A stretch of DNA of 18,432 nucleotides from Desulfobacteraceae bacterium (GTDB lineage: Bacteria > Desulfobacterota > Desulfobacteria > Desulfobacterales > Desulfobacteraceae). The position numbers and the translations under genes are program-made. How positions within the stretch are numbered: position 1 is the stretch's first letter; the number at the start of each line of letters is the position of its first letter. Below are positions 6,654 through 14,465 of the stretch, in pieces. The stretch lies in NCBI GenBank assembly GCA_011390435.1, contig JAABSK010000029.1, forward strand, positions 1 through 18,432. Reading direction: 5' to 3'. A model generated the notes under the pieces. That model ran no database searches. It saw only the letters and a program-made list of their open reading frames with translations, and was not told the DNA's origin.

Positions 6654-7904
6654 ATGGAAGATGTGGTAATTGTATCTGGATGTAGAACAGCCATTGGTGC
6701 ATTTGGTGGAAGCCTGATGTCCATGAGCGGGGCTCAGCTTGCAGCCGTGACAATGAAAGAAGCGATTAAACGGGCGGGTATCCGCCCGGAAATGATTGAT
6801 GACATCCGTTACGGATGTTGCATGGAGTCCTGTGACACCCTGAATGTGACACGGGTGGGTGCGTTGCTGGCCGGTATTCCGGAGACGGTTACCGCAGTCA
6901 CCATCAACCGGGTCTGCATTTCCGGAATGGAAGCCATGATTTCAGGCATGGCCATGATTCAGGCGGGTATGGCAGACGTCATTCTGGCCGGTGGAACCGA
7001 ACATATGTCATCGGTCCCTTACAGTGTTCCCAATGCCCGATGGGGATGCCGCCTTCAGGATCAGGTGTTTGTGGACAACATGATCCATGCCCTTCATTGC
7101 GGGTCTCATGTGATTCCCCACCCGGAAGATGGTCCTGTGGATGAAACACAGGCACCGCTGAGCATGTTTGTGGGCAAACCGTATATTATGGGTCATACCA
7201 CTGAATTTATTGCCCAGCATCTGGATATTTCACGAAAGGAGATGGATGAAGTGGCATTGCGAAGCCATAACCAGGCAGAACGGGCCACCCTTGACGGCTC
7301 TTTTGCAGAGGAGATTGTTCCGGTAATGGTTCCGCAGAAACGCAAAGATCCCCTCTGTTTTGACAAGGATGAACATTTCAGGCCCGGTATGACCATGGAA
7401 AAACTGACCGCCCTTCCACCGGCGTTTGTTCCGAAAATCGGAAAAGTGACTGCTGGCAACTCTTCAGGGATCAACGACGGGTCCACCGGTATGGTCATCA
7501 TGTCTGCTTCAAAAGCAAAAGCCCTTGGCATTACGCCCATTGCCCGGATCAAAGCCACTGCAAGAGGTGCCTGCCATCCATCTGTCATGGGTCTGTCTCC
7601 GGTTCCAGCGGTCAGGAATCTGCTGAAATCAAGCGGCCTGACCATTCATGATTTTGATCTGGTAGAGGTCAATGAGGCCTTTGCCGGACAGTATCTCGGG
7701 TGTGAAAGAGAGTTGAATCTAAACAGGGACATCACCAATGTCAACGGGTCCGGCATTGGACTGGGACATCCTGTGGGTTCCACCGGAGCCCGGATTGTTG
7801 TCACCTTGATGCATGCCATGAAGCAGCGCAAAAAAACCCTCGGCCTTGCCACCTTGTGCGGCGGCGGTGGTGTGTCCATGGCCTGTGCCATAGAAATGCT
7901 GTAG
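6654..7904 (+). CDS. Thiolase (acetyl-CoA acetyltransferase family)
   Basis: Catalyses thiolytic cleavage of a 3-oxoacyl-CoA or condensation of two acyl-CoAs. Of 416 residues, C88 in NRVCISGMEA is the acylated nucleophile, AGGTEHMSSVPY is the substrate-loop motif, H372 in GSGIGLGHPVGSTGAR is the catalytic His, and C402 in TLCGGGGVSMA is the second Cys. All catalytic positions are present and the length is usual for the family (about 390-420). The start has AGGAG about 10 nt upstream. Co-directional with the acyl-CoA dehydrogenase gene at 34 nt, so they are probably co-transcribed and functionally linked in acyl-CoA degradation. Chain-length preference cannot be judged. No clear terminator was found in the 116 nt that follow. 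Confidence 0.94.
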   Translation: MEDVVIVSGCRTAIGAFGGSLMSMSGAQLAAVTMKEAIKRAGIRPEMIDDIRYGCCMESCDTLNVTRVGALLAGIPETVTAVTINRVCISGMEAMISGMAMIQAGMADVILAGGTEHMSSVPYSVPNARWGCRLQDQVFVDNMIHALHCGSHVIPHPEDGPVDETQAPLSMFVGKPYIMGHTTEFIAQHLDISRKEMDEVALRSHNQAERATLDGSFAEEIVPVMVPQKRKDPLCFDKDEHFRPGMTMEKLTALPPAFVPKIGKVTAGNSSGINDGSTGMVIMSASKAKALGITPIARIKATARGACHPSVMGLSPVPAVRNLLKSSGLTIHDFDLVEVNEAFAGQYLGCERELNLNRDITNVNGSGIGLGHPVGSTGARIVVTLMHAMKQRKKTLGLATLCGGGGVSMACAIEML

Positions 7905-8020
7905 ACCGGCATAAAAACCGAAGATACCGCTCAAAGCCATTGCGTGCATGGATGCTTTCTGCTATTTTTATCTTTTGGCAGTTTAATTTTACCCTTAGGG
8001 AAATACAAAGGAGAAAATGG

Positions 8021-8728
8021 ATGCGGTATCTTACCGGATGTGTCGTGATGTTTATTGTGCTGGCGGGTTTTTCCGTCGTGGGACTGGCTGCGGAAAAATC
8101 CGCTCCTGAGATTGAAAAAGCAAGTCTGGAGCAGCAGATCAGTTATGCTATCGGCTATGACATCTTTGAAAAACTCAAGGAAGTCATTGATCTGGATCCG
8201 GATTTCTTTTTTCTGGGGGCAAAGGACAGCCAGAAGGATACCCCCCAGGTTACTGAAGAGAGACTGCGTGAATTTTTAATGTCGTATCAGCAGATTGCCC
8301 GCCAGAAGCAGGCTGAAAAAATTAAAATTGAATCGGAAAAAAACAGGGCCGAAGGGGCCAGATTTCTGGACGAAAATAAGAAGAAAGAAGGGGTGGTCAC
8401 CCTGGCCTCTGGGCTTCAATATAAAATTATCACCGAAGGCACGGGTCCCAGACCCACTCCCCAGGATACAGTAGAGTGTCATTATATCGGTACGTTGATC
8501 GACGGCACCGTATTTGATTCATCCCATGAAAGAGGAGAGCCTGCGGTTTTTCAGGTGGGCGGCGTGATTCCCGGCTGGGTTGAGGCCTTGCAGAAAATGA
8601 AGGTTGGGGCAAAATGGATCCTGTATATCCCATCGGACCTGGCCTATGGTGACAGAGGCGCAGGAGAGCAGATCAAACCGGGTTCCACCCTGATATTTGA
8701 AGTGGAACTTTTAGGAATCATGGAGTAA
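8021..8728 (+). CDS. Exported FKBP-type peptidyl-prolyl isomerase (FkpA/Mip-like)
   Basis: A 235-residue protein predicted to act on protein folding outside the cytoplasm. The start at 8021 is chosen because AAAGGAG lies 7 nt upstream and a signal peptide begins directly: RY, hydrophobic GCVVMFIVLAGFSVVGLAA, cleavage near residues 23-24. The longer open frame back to 7856 overlaps the thiolase end and has no site. C7 lies inside the hydrophobic core rather than in a lipobox, so it is probably soluble periplasmic. Residues about 30-120 form the helical FKBP N-terminal (dimerisation) domain, here rich in Lys and Glu. Residues 140-235 form the FKBP catalytic domain with HYIGTLIDGTVFDSS, VIPGWVEALQKM, YIPSDLAYGDRG and FEVELLGI, all consistent with an intact active site. 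The flavoprotein gene starts 5 nt after its stop. Confidence 0.92.
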   Translation: MRYLTGCVVMFIVLAGFSVVGLAAEKSAPEIEKASLEQQISYAIGYDIFEKLKEVIDLDPDFFFLGAKDSQKDTPQVTEERLREFLMSYQQIARQKQAEKIKIESEKNRAEGARFLDENKKKEGVVTLASGLQYKIITEGTGPRPTPQDTVECHYIGTLIDGTVFDSSHERGEPAVFQVGGVIPGWVEALQKMKVGAKWILYIPSDLAYGDRGAGEQIKPGSTLIFEVELLGIME

Positions 8729-8733
8729 AGGAT

Positions 8734-9300
8734 ATGCTGGCACTGGGTATTCACGGCAGTCCGCGGGCCAGGGGGAATTCTGAATACCTGCTTTCCCTTT
8801 TCATGTCAGAAATGACCGCTCTGGGACATGACACCCAGATTCTGACAGCATCACAACTGAAGGTGAACCATTGTATCGGTTGCGGCAGTTGTGAAACAAA
8901 GGGTGTCTGTATTTTCACGGATGATTTCTCACAGATTTTTTTACCGGCGCTGGAAAAGGCAGATATTGTTGTGCTGTCTTCTCCTGTATATTTTTATGGA
9001 TTCCCATCTGCGCTCAAGGCCATGATTGACCGGATACAGGTGGTGTGGTCCAGAAAATACCGCCTGAACTGTCAGGATTATGCAGGCAGAACAAGAAAAG
9101 GCGTTCTGCTGGGGGTTGCTGCCACCCATGGAAAAGATCTGTTTGAAGGGCTGCAATTGACGGCCAGGTATTTCTACGATGCAGCAGATATTGAATACGC
9201 TGGAGAAGGGTTTTATCGGGGAGTGGATGAAAAACAGGCCATCGCCCATCATCCGTCAGTTCATCTGGACATCAAAACAATCGCCGGAAAAGTGGGATAA
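8734..9300 (+). CDS. Iron-sulfur flavoprotein / NADPH-dependent FMN reductase family protein
   Basis: A 188-residue flavodoxin-like protein. The FMN phosphate loop is GSPRARGNS (residues 8-16) and the second flavin motif is SSPVYFYGFPSALKAMIDR. Between them is a compact cysteine motif C47-x2-C50-x2-C53-x5-C59, the pattern that binds a [4Fe-4S] cluster in archaeal and anaerobe iron-sulfur flavoproteins (Isf), where it transfers electrons from ferredoxin and can reduce oxygen or peroxide. The cluster is inferred, because some relatives keep a similar pattern without one. No signal peptide, so it is cytoplasmic despite sharing a transcript with an exported isomerase: the ATG is 5 nt after the FKBP stop, with GGAG over that stop 8 nt upstream. 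Its own stop sits inside a terminator hairpin. Confidence 0.87.
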   Translation: MLALGIHGSPRARGNSEYLLSLFMSEMTALGHDTQILTASQLKVNHCIGCGSCETKGVCIFTDDFSQIFLPALEKADIVVLSSPVYFYGFPSALKAMIDRIQVVWSRKYRLNCQDYAGRTRKGVLLGVAATHGKDLFEGLQLTARYFYDAADIEYAGEGFYRGVDEKQAIAHHPSVHLDIKTIAGKVG

Positions 9301-9319
9301 TTTTTTTCCGGCGGTTGTT
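9276..9319. terminator. Hairpin terminator between the flavoprotein and PEP carboxykinase genes
   Basis: AACAATCGCCGGAAAA (9276-9291) pairs with TTTTCCGGCGGTTGTT (9304-9319): 16 positions with one T-G wobble and a 12-nt loop containing the flavoprotein stop codon. The T-tract after the plus-strand stem is short (TGTTT); on the minus strand TTTT follows closely. It probably serves both convergent genes. Confidence 0.6.
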
Positions 9320-9356
9320 GTTTGATACCAGAAAAGCAGGTTTCACGCACGTTCCA

Positions 9357-11288
9357 TTACAGAGAATCAGGCGCCACAACGCTGCCGTGGGTTTTTTTCA
9401 ATGCGGCAAGCCCTGCTTTTTGTTCAGCCAGAATATCAAAAAGCCGCGGTGGTATGCCCTGCTCTTTTGCATAGGCTTTTTCCTGCAGTTCGAGCCGCTG
9501 AATGATGTTATCCAGATACAGGGAAAACTGCCGGGTGTATAATTCTTTTGTGTAGTCCTTATGAATAATTTCACTGAACAATTTTTTCAGATCATCATAG
9601 GTTGGGATGTTGCCGATAGGCGTTGCAATATGATCAACCTCATCATAGGCATAGCGTTCCAGCCATGACAGCCAGACCTTTACATCCCGTTTTTCACCGA
9701 TCAGCCGGGTGGTGTTGCCTCCTCTGGCCTGATCGGTCAGAAAATAGTTCAAACCTGCCATGACCGGTTTGAAAGCGGAGTCGATGCCGGGATTGCCAAA
9801 AAATTTAAACTGGGCATCCATATAGTCCCCCAGTGCGCCTGGAATAAACGGCGCATTGGCCCATGGCGCCCGCTTGACGCCACTGGCACCAACCTCTGTG
9901 GCGGTTGCTGCCGAAACAATGCAGGCGCCGATCACCACACCGGCATCAGATGTTCTGGCCACCCACACCGGCGGCATGGTATCCGCATCTCTGCCGCTGT
10001 ATGTAAATACCCGTGTCAGCGCTCCTTCCGGATTTTCAGCCTCGGGTGAATAATTGTCCAAAGAGGTTGAGCTGATCGTGCATCGTGAGTTGGGATGGGA
10101 AAGGGGAACCGGCTTGCCGTCGGCATCTGTCTTTCCTTCATACCACTCTCCCTGGAAGTTGATGCCGCGGGAAGGCGCCGGCTCATTGTTGCCCACCCAG
10201 TGGGGCACATCATTTTCATCTATCAGCACATTGGACCAGATCACCTCATGGCCGGGCTGTCTCAAAATTTTCATCAGCAAAGGATCGCCGTCCTGGTTGA
10301 CGTCCTCCACAATTCCGAAAATTCCGCATTCCGGATTAATCGAGCGGATACTGCCGTCTTTGGCGATCCACATCTGGGCCAGGTCATCACCGATAAACAC
10401 ATTTCCAGCCATGGCAGTGGTGGTTTTTCCACACCCGCTGGGGGCAGCGCCGGCAAACCAGGTGGTGCGGCCTGCAGGTCCCTGAATACCTGTGATAAAC
10501 ATATGTTCGGACAATTCATTTCCCAGGTTTTCATATACGGCCTTGTCCACAGCAAACCGGTGGTTTCCCTTTTTCAGCAGAAGGGTATTGCCGGCATAGG
10601 TGCATTTCCAGCTGTAGGTTGTCCGGTATGCGCGGTCCATGAACACCCGTGCGTCCGGGAGGTCTTCAGGGCGGTTCAGTCCTTCACTGTGGATATTGGT
10701 GAAAAAGTGTTTCAACGTTTCAACTTCGCTGTTAAAGTCTGCAAATGCGTTTCGATAGAGCAGTTCGGCACTGTGGGCAACATAGGCGGAGCTGGTAATT
10801 TCAAGTGCGGGATTTGACACGGGAGCGCCCACTGGTCCACGCATGTAAAACCCGATAATCATGATTTTGTCCTGCATGATATTGGTCAGATTGGATCGAA
10901 CCTGCTCAAGGGCGGTGGGGCGGTCCATCCGATTGGCAAGAGAGCTGATATGATCTTCCGGGTTGGCAATATAATAGGTTCTGTCGACAATTCTTCCCTG
11001 CTCCTGCGCAAGGTCAAAATGGATGGTATGGTTTTCCATGGCAAGGGGGCGTTCTTCTTTTTTTTCAATGGCCAGACGCCGGATAAACGCCTTGTCTTCG
11101 CCGGATCCGGTATTGATAAAAATTTTTCTGGGATTACACACCACAATGGCATTGGCAATACGTCTGAGTACGTCCAGGTTCTGGATTTGAGAAATTCTGT
11201 CAAGCTGCGCAGCATCCATGTGCTTTTTAAAAACGCGTCTGGCATCGTCGTCTGAATCAACTTTTCCTAATTCATTGATAATATCCAT
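9357..11288 (-). CDS. pckG: Phosphoenolpyruvate carboxykinase (GTP-type family)
   Basis: Interconverts oxaloacetate and phosphoenolpyruvate plus CO2 with a purine nucleotide, for gluconeogenesis or anaplerosis. At 643 residues it fits the GTP family (about 600-640) rather than the ATP family (about 530) or the much longer pyrophosphate form. The nucleotide loop is AAPSGCGKTTTAM with C286 and K288 (281-293), keeping the family's P-loop cysteine. Downstream are NPECGIFGIVEDVN (metal/nucleotide region), WVGNNEPAPSRGINFQGEW, LSHPNSRCT and FFGNPGIDSAFKP. The loop and the NPECGIFG segment differ from the textbook PSACGKTN and NPEAGFFG forms, so this is a divergent branch and nucleotide preference should be treated as unproven. 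The ATG has GGAGAA about 12 nt upstream. It is a single-gene unit, divergent from the PHP gene. Confidence 0.88.
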   Translation of the reverse strand: MDIINELGKVDSDDDARRVFKKHMDAAQLDRISQIQNLDVLRRIANAIVVCNPRKIFINTGSGEDKAFIRRLAIEKKEERPLAMENHTIHFDLAQEQGRIVDRTYYIANPEDHISSLANRMDRPTALEQVRSNLTNIMQDKIMIIGFYMRGPVGAPVSNPALEITSSAYVAHSAELLYRNAFADFNSEVETLKHFFTNIHSEGLNRPEDLPDARVFMDRAYRTTYSWKCTYAGNTLLLKKGNHRFAVDKAVYENLGNELSEHMFITGIQGPAGRTTWFAGAAPSGCGKTTTAMAGNVFIGDDLAQMWIAKDGSIRSINPECGIFGIVEDVNQDGDPLLMKILRQPGHEVIWSNVLIDENDVPHWVGNNEPAPSRGINFQGEWYEGKTDADGKPVPLSHPNSRCTISSTSLDNYSPEAENPEGALTRVFTYSGRDADTMPPVWVARTSDAGVVIGACIVSAATATEVGASGVKRAPWANAPFIPGALGDYMDAQFKFFGNPGIDSAFKPVMAGLNYFLTDQARGGNTTRLIGEKRDVKVWLSWLERYAYDEVDHIATPIGNIPTYDDLKKLFSEIIHKDYTKELYTRQFSLYLDNIIQRLELQEKAYAKEQGIPPRLFDILAEQKAGLAALKKTHGSVVAPDSL

Positions 11289-11481
11289 TTTTTATTGTAT
11301 TCTCCAAAAGTTATAATGTTAAAATCATCGGTTCATTTCTAACATTAAATTGACAAAAAACAAATATTATCTTGATTTTTTAAAAGGTGTGTTTTCGATG
11401 GTATCTGCCACAGACGAAAATGAGACATAAAAACAGGAAGATGGCTGAAAATGATCTGAGTGGATCAATCAGGAAAAAAAC

Positions 11482-12390
11482 ATGGGAAAAAAAATTTTTG
11501 CGGATTTACACAATCATACCACAGCATCAGACGGCGATTTTACACCGCAGCAAATGATCGATCTGGCAAAAGCCAAGGGGATAAAGGCAATCGGTATCAC
11601 CGATCATGACACGATAAAGGGGTTGAAAACCGCAGTGGCTTTTGGAAAGGAGCGCGATATTGAAGTGGTCTGCGGGGTCGAAGTTTCCATCTGTTTCAAG
11701 CGCATCAACTTTGTCGGTACGCTGCATGTTTTGTGTTACTTCCCGGAAACCTGCCTGCATGATCACGCCTTTGTCGAACAGGTCAACAGTATTCTGGCCA
11801 ATGGCCGGGGGGACAGACTGGTGACGGCGCGGGTGGCGGAAATCAACCGGTTTTTTGGCCCGTCAGGGAAGACGCCGGTTTTAAAACGGGATCTGACAGT
11901 TGAAGATATCTCACGATTGAGTCCCAATGCCAGTCGTCGCCATTTTGCAATGGCTCTGTCAGATACGCTGGAAATATCTGATAATGCCATGATTCATCAT
12001 ATCATCGGCAATGACAGTCCTGCATACCTGCCATCGGGCATTGATCTAACCCAGGCTGCTCAGCTGATGCGAATAAAAGGCATCGTGGCGGTTCTGGCCC
12101 ATCCTGCTGCCGGGTCCTTTTCCGGAAAAGGGCATTATAAAGAGGTTCTGCCGCCGGTTGAGGTCGTGGAACAGCTGCTTGGAGAGTTCATTGCCGCCGG
12201 AGTGAGGGGGGTTGAGGTTTTTTATCCCGGCCACACAACAGAACACCAGCAGCGGTTGCTGGAATGGGCAAAGACGCACCACCTTCTGGTGACTGGCGGA
12301 TCTGACTGCCATGATGGTGACACACGGCCTTTTGGCGTTCAGGGACTTTCCCGGGAGGAGTTTGACACTTTCAAGCAGGCATGGGAATGA
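11482..12390 (+). CDS. PHP-domain phosphoesterase (RNase AM/YciV-like)
   Basis: A 302-residue metal-dependent phosphoesterase. PHP motifs in order are ADLHNHTTASDG (7-18; H10, H12, D17), ITDHDT (39-44), GVEVS with E67, AHPAA with H207, EVFYPGHT, and GGSDCHDGDTRPFG with D275 and H277. These are the metal-binding residues of the family. The layout, with an inserted helical region after motif III, matches the YciV/TrpH group, known as 3',5'-nucleoside bisphosphate phosphatases and 5'-to-3' RNases acting on short RNAs. The precise substrate is inferred. The ATG at 11482 has AGGAAAA upstream. The hybrid kinase starts within its stop codon (ATGA overlap at 12387-12390), so the two are translationally coupled. 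Confidence 0.9.
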   Translation: MGKKIFADLHNHTTASDGDFTPQQMIDLAKAKGIKAIGITDHDTIKGLKTAVAFGKERDIEVVCGVEVSICFKRINFVGTLHVLCYFPETCLHDHAFVEQVNSILANGRGDRLVTARVAEINRFFGPSGKTPVLKRDLTVEDISRLSPNASRRHFAMALSDTLEISDNAMIHHIIGNDSPAYLPSGIDLTQAAQLMRIKGIVAVLAHPAAGSFSGKGHYKEVLPPVEVVEQLLGEFIAAGVRGVEVFYPGHTTEHQQRLLEWAKTHHLLVTGGSDCHDGDTRPFGVQGLSREEFDTFKQAWE

Positions 12391-14411
12391 TGGTTTTTGT
12401 GATCGTCCTCAGCGTTGGTGTCATCTTTCTGTCTGTTGCGGTCGCCTGGTTGTCCCGTTCAAACAAGCGCCTGAAAAAGACTTTTACGCGTCTGAAGCAG
12501 TCTGAAACAGGTCTGAACGCCATTTTTGAAAATGTCGAAAGCGGCATCTCCATCTATCAGGTCATGGATCATGGCCGGACAATAACACTGCAATATATGA
12601 ACCCGGCTGCCCGGAAGATCTGGAATGTTTTTCTGGAAGACAAATCTGAACAGCCGGTTACACAGGTTTTTCCAGGCATTGAAGCAACCGGTCTTCTCGA
12701 TGTGATCCGCCGGGTATACCACTCGGGAGACCCGGAGCATCTTCCCACACATCAATATGAGAACCGGCAGATTGTTGACTGGCGTGAGAACTATGTATAT
12801 AAACTGCCGTCCGGCAATATCGCGGTGGTGTGCAATGATGACAATATGCAGCAAAATCTTCTGGAGAGCCGGGAATGCTTTGATGTGCTGTTTCATTTGG
12901 CCCCCACTGCATTGCTTATCGCAGACAGGCATGACTTTTCCATTTTGCATGTCAACACCGCATGTCTCAGAATGACCGGTTACGCAGAGACACAGTTTCA
13001 GAGAAAAACGATCCTGGATCCTGATTTTTTGTTTGTTCCCCAGACACTGTCAGCGCTTGAGCAGTTAAAGCAGACCCAGGCGGTGTCCCTGCTGGATATC
13101 GGTTTTTACACCTCAGCCGGTGAAATCCGGAACGGGCGTTTTTCATCGCAGGCAGTCACGATCAACAAGAAAAAATGTATCGCGATCGCCATTGAGGATA
13201 TCAGCGATTTTCTGGAGGCCCTGAAGGAAAAAACAGCAGCATACACCCACGCGGCCGGCCAGGAGAAAAATGCCCTTGTTGGACGGGTGGCCGGCAAAAT
13301 GGCTCATGATTTCAATAATATTCTTGGTGCGATTATGGGAAATGCTGAATTGAGTCTGCTTGAGTGCCAGGATCCTGAGGCCTGCAGGACATTTGAATTG
13401 ATTCTTGAACAGACCCAGCGGGGGCGGAGCCTGACACGAAATCTGGTGACGTTTGCCAGGGATCAGGAACCCCGGCAGGATTATTTTGATCTGAATGAAA
13501 AAATTGTCCTGGTGTTAAATCTTCTCAAAAAGGATCTGGACGGCATCCAGGTATCAACCCGTTTGAGCGAAGGGCTGCCGGCACTTCTGGCGGATCCTGG
13601 GATGATTGAAAATGCCCTGGTCAACATGATCCACAATGCCATCCATGCCATGAGCAGAACCCTGGCGCCGCATTTAACGGTATCCACCGACAGCGACGGG
13701 GAAAATCTGATCATTGAAATAATTGATAATGGATGCGGCATCCCAGCGGAACATCGCAACAGCATTTATGATCCGGCATTTACCTTGAAAAAAGGCCAGG
13801 ATTCCGTGAATGCCTACGATCCAAAGATCAAGGGAACCGGGTATGGATTGTTCAATGTCAAAAAAATTGTTGAAAAGCATAAGGGCTGTATCGGGTTTGA
13901 TTCCAGAATCGATGAGGGAACCCGCTTTACCATGTCTTTTCCGGTTATCAGGCAAGACCTGACAGAAGCGGAGCGGATTGAAATAGATACAACTTCAGTG
14001 TTGATTAAACATCAGGATATCCTTATTGTGGAGGATGAAAGATCCATTTTTGATGTCCAGCATATGATTTTAACCGGAGAGCCGTTCTTCCACCAGGTGG
14101 ATATTGCCCAGAACGGAGAGATGGCAATGGATTTTTTGCGAACAAAGACTTATGACCTGATCAGTCTGGATTATCTTCTTCCCGGAGGCGTTACTGGCAT
14201 GGATCTGTATCACCTGGTCCGGGAAACCGATCCATGTGTGCCGATTTTGTTTGTTTCAGGGAACATTGAATTTATTGAATCCATTGTGGCACTTAAACAG
14301 ACAGACGGTTTCGTGGATCATCTGGCAAAGCCCTGTCAGAACAGGGATTACGTAAACGCTGTCAATCAGTTGCTCAGCCGTTCAAAAAGCAAGATATCGT
14401 CTGGTGTCTGA
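12387..14411 (+). CDS. Hybrid PAS sensor histidine kinase with C-terminal receiver
   Basis: Of 674 residues from the ATG at 12387, chosen because it overlaps the PHP stop as ATGA and has AGG 7 nt upstream; an ATG at 12381 is too close to that site. One N-terminal membrane helix (about 1-21) is followed by two PAS-like domains (about 37-150 and 160-280), a dimerisation helix with phosphoacceptor H307 in GKMAHDFNNILGA, and an ATPase domain with N-box NALVNMIHNAIHAM, G1 DNGCGIP and G2 GTGYGLFNV. A complete receiver follows with IVEDE, phosphoacceptor D595 in SLDYLLPGG, Ser in FVSGN and K648 in LAKPC. With a single helix and no extracytoplasmic loop it probably senses an internal signal through the PAS domains. 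Its receiver may take phosphate from its own H307 or from the next kinase, 54 nt downstream. Confidence 0.92.
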   Translation: MMVFVIVLSVGVIFLSVAVAWLSRSNKRLKKTFTRLKQSETGLNAIFENVESGISIYQVMDHGRTITLQYMNPAARKIWNVFLEDKSEQPVTQVFPGIEATGLLDVIRRVYHSGDPEHLPTHQYENRQIVDWRENYVYKLPSGNIAVVCNDDNMQQNLLESRECFDVLFHLAPTALLIADRHDFSILHVNTACLRMTGYAETQFQRKTILDPDFLFVPQTLSALEQLKQTQAVSLLDIGFYTSAGEIRNGRFSSQAVTINKKKCIAIAIEDISDFLEALKEKTAAYTHAAGQEKNALVGRVAGKMAHDFNNILGAIMGNAELSLLECQDPEACRTFELILEQTQRGRSLTRNLVTFARDQEPRQDYFDLNEKIVLVLNLLKKDLDGIQVSTRLSEGLPALLADPGMIENALVNMIHNAIHAMSRTLAPHLTVSTDSDGENLIIEIIDNGCGIPAEHRNSIYDPAFTLKKGQDSVNAYDPKIKGTGYGLFNVKKIVEKHKGCIGFDSRIDEGTRFTMSFPVIRQDLTEAERIEIDTTSVLIKHQDILIVEDERSIFDVQHMILTGEPFFHQVDIAQNGEMAMDFLRTKTYDLISLDYLLPGGVTGMDLYHLVRETDPCVPILFVSGNIEFIESIVALKQTDGFVDHLAKPCQNRDYVNAVNQLLSRSKSKISSGV

Positions 14412-14465
14412 CAGCCTGAGCCTGCAACTCTTAATTGTGTGGTCATTTCGTAAGGAGCAGTCAAC

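Noticed and set aside
7940..7968. TTGCGT-17-TATTTT before the FKBP gene
   Set aside because: Both boxes match poorly; the gene may equally be read through from the thiolase operon.
7856..8020. N-terminal extension of the FKBP protein into the thiolase gene
   Set aside because: No ribosome site, overlaps the thiolase 3' end, and would bury a clear signal peptide that begins at 8021 after AAAGGAG.
10095..10817. 240-codon open frame opposite the PEP carboxykinase gene
   Set aside because: It is antisense to a strongly conserved gene, has no recognisable domain and follows from that gene's codon usage.
11312..11317. TATAAT in the gap between the PEP carboxykinase and PHP genes
   Set aside because: No -35 at the right spacing on the plus strand, and the AT-rich context makes a chance match likely.
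11350..11355. Perfect TTGACA upstream of the PHP gene
   Set aside because: No acceptable -10 at 16-18 nt (TGATTT or similar only), so I do not call a promoter here.
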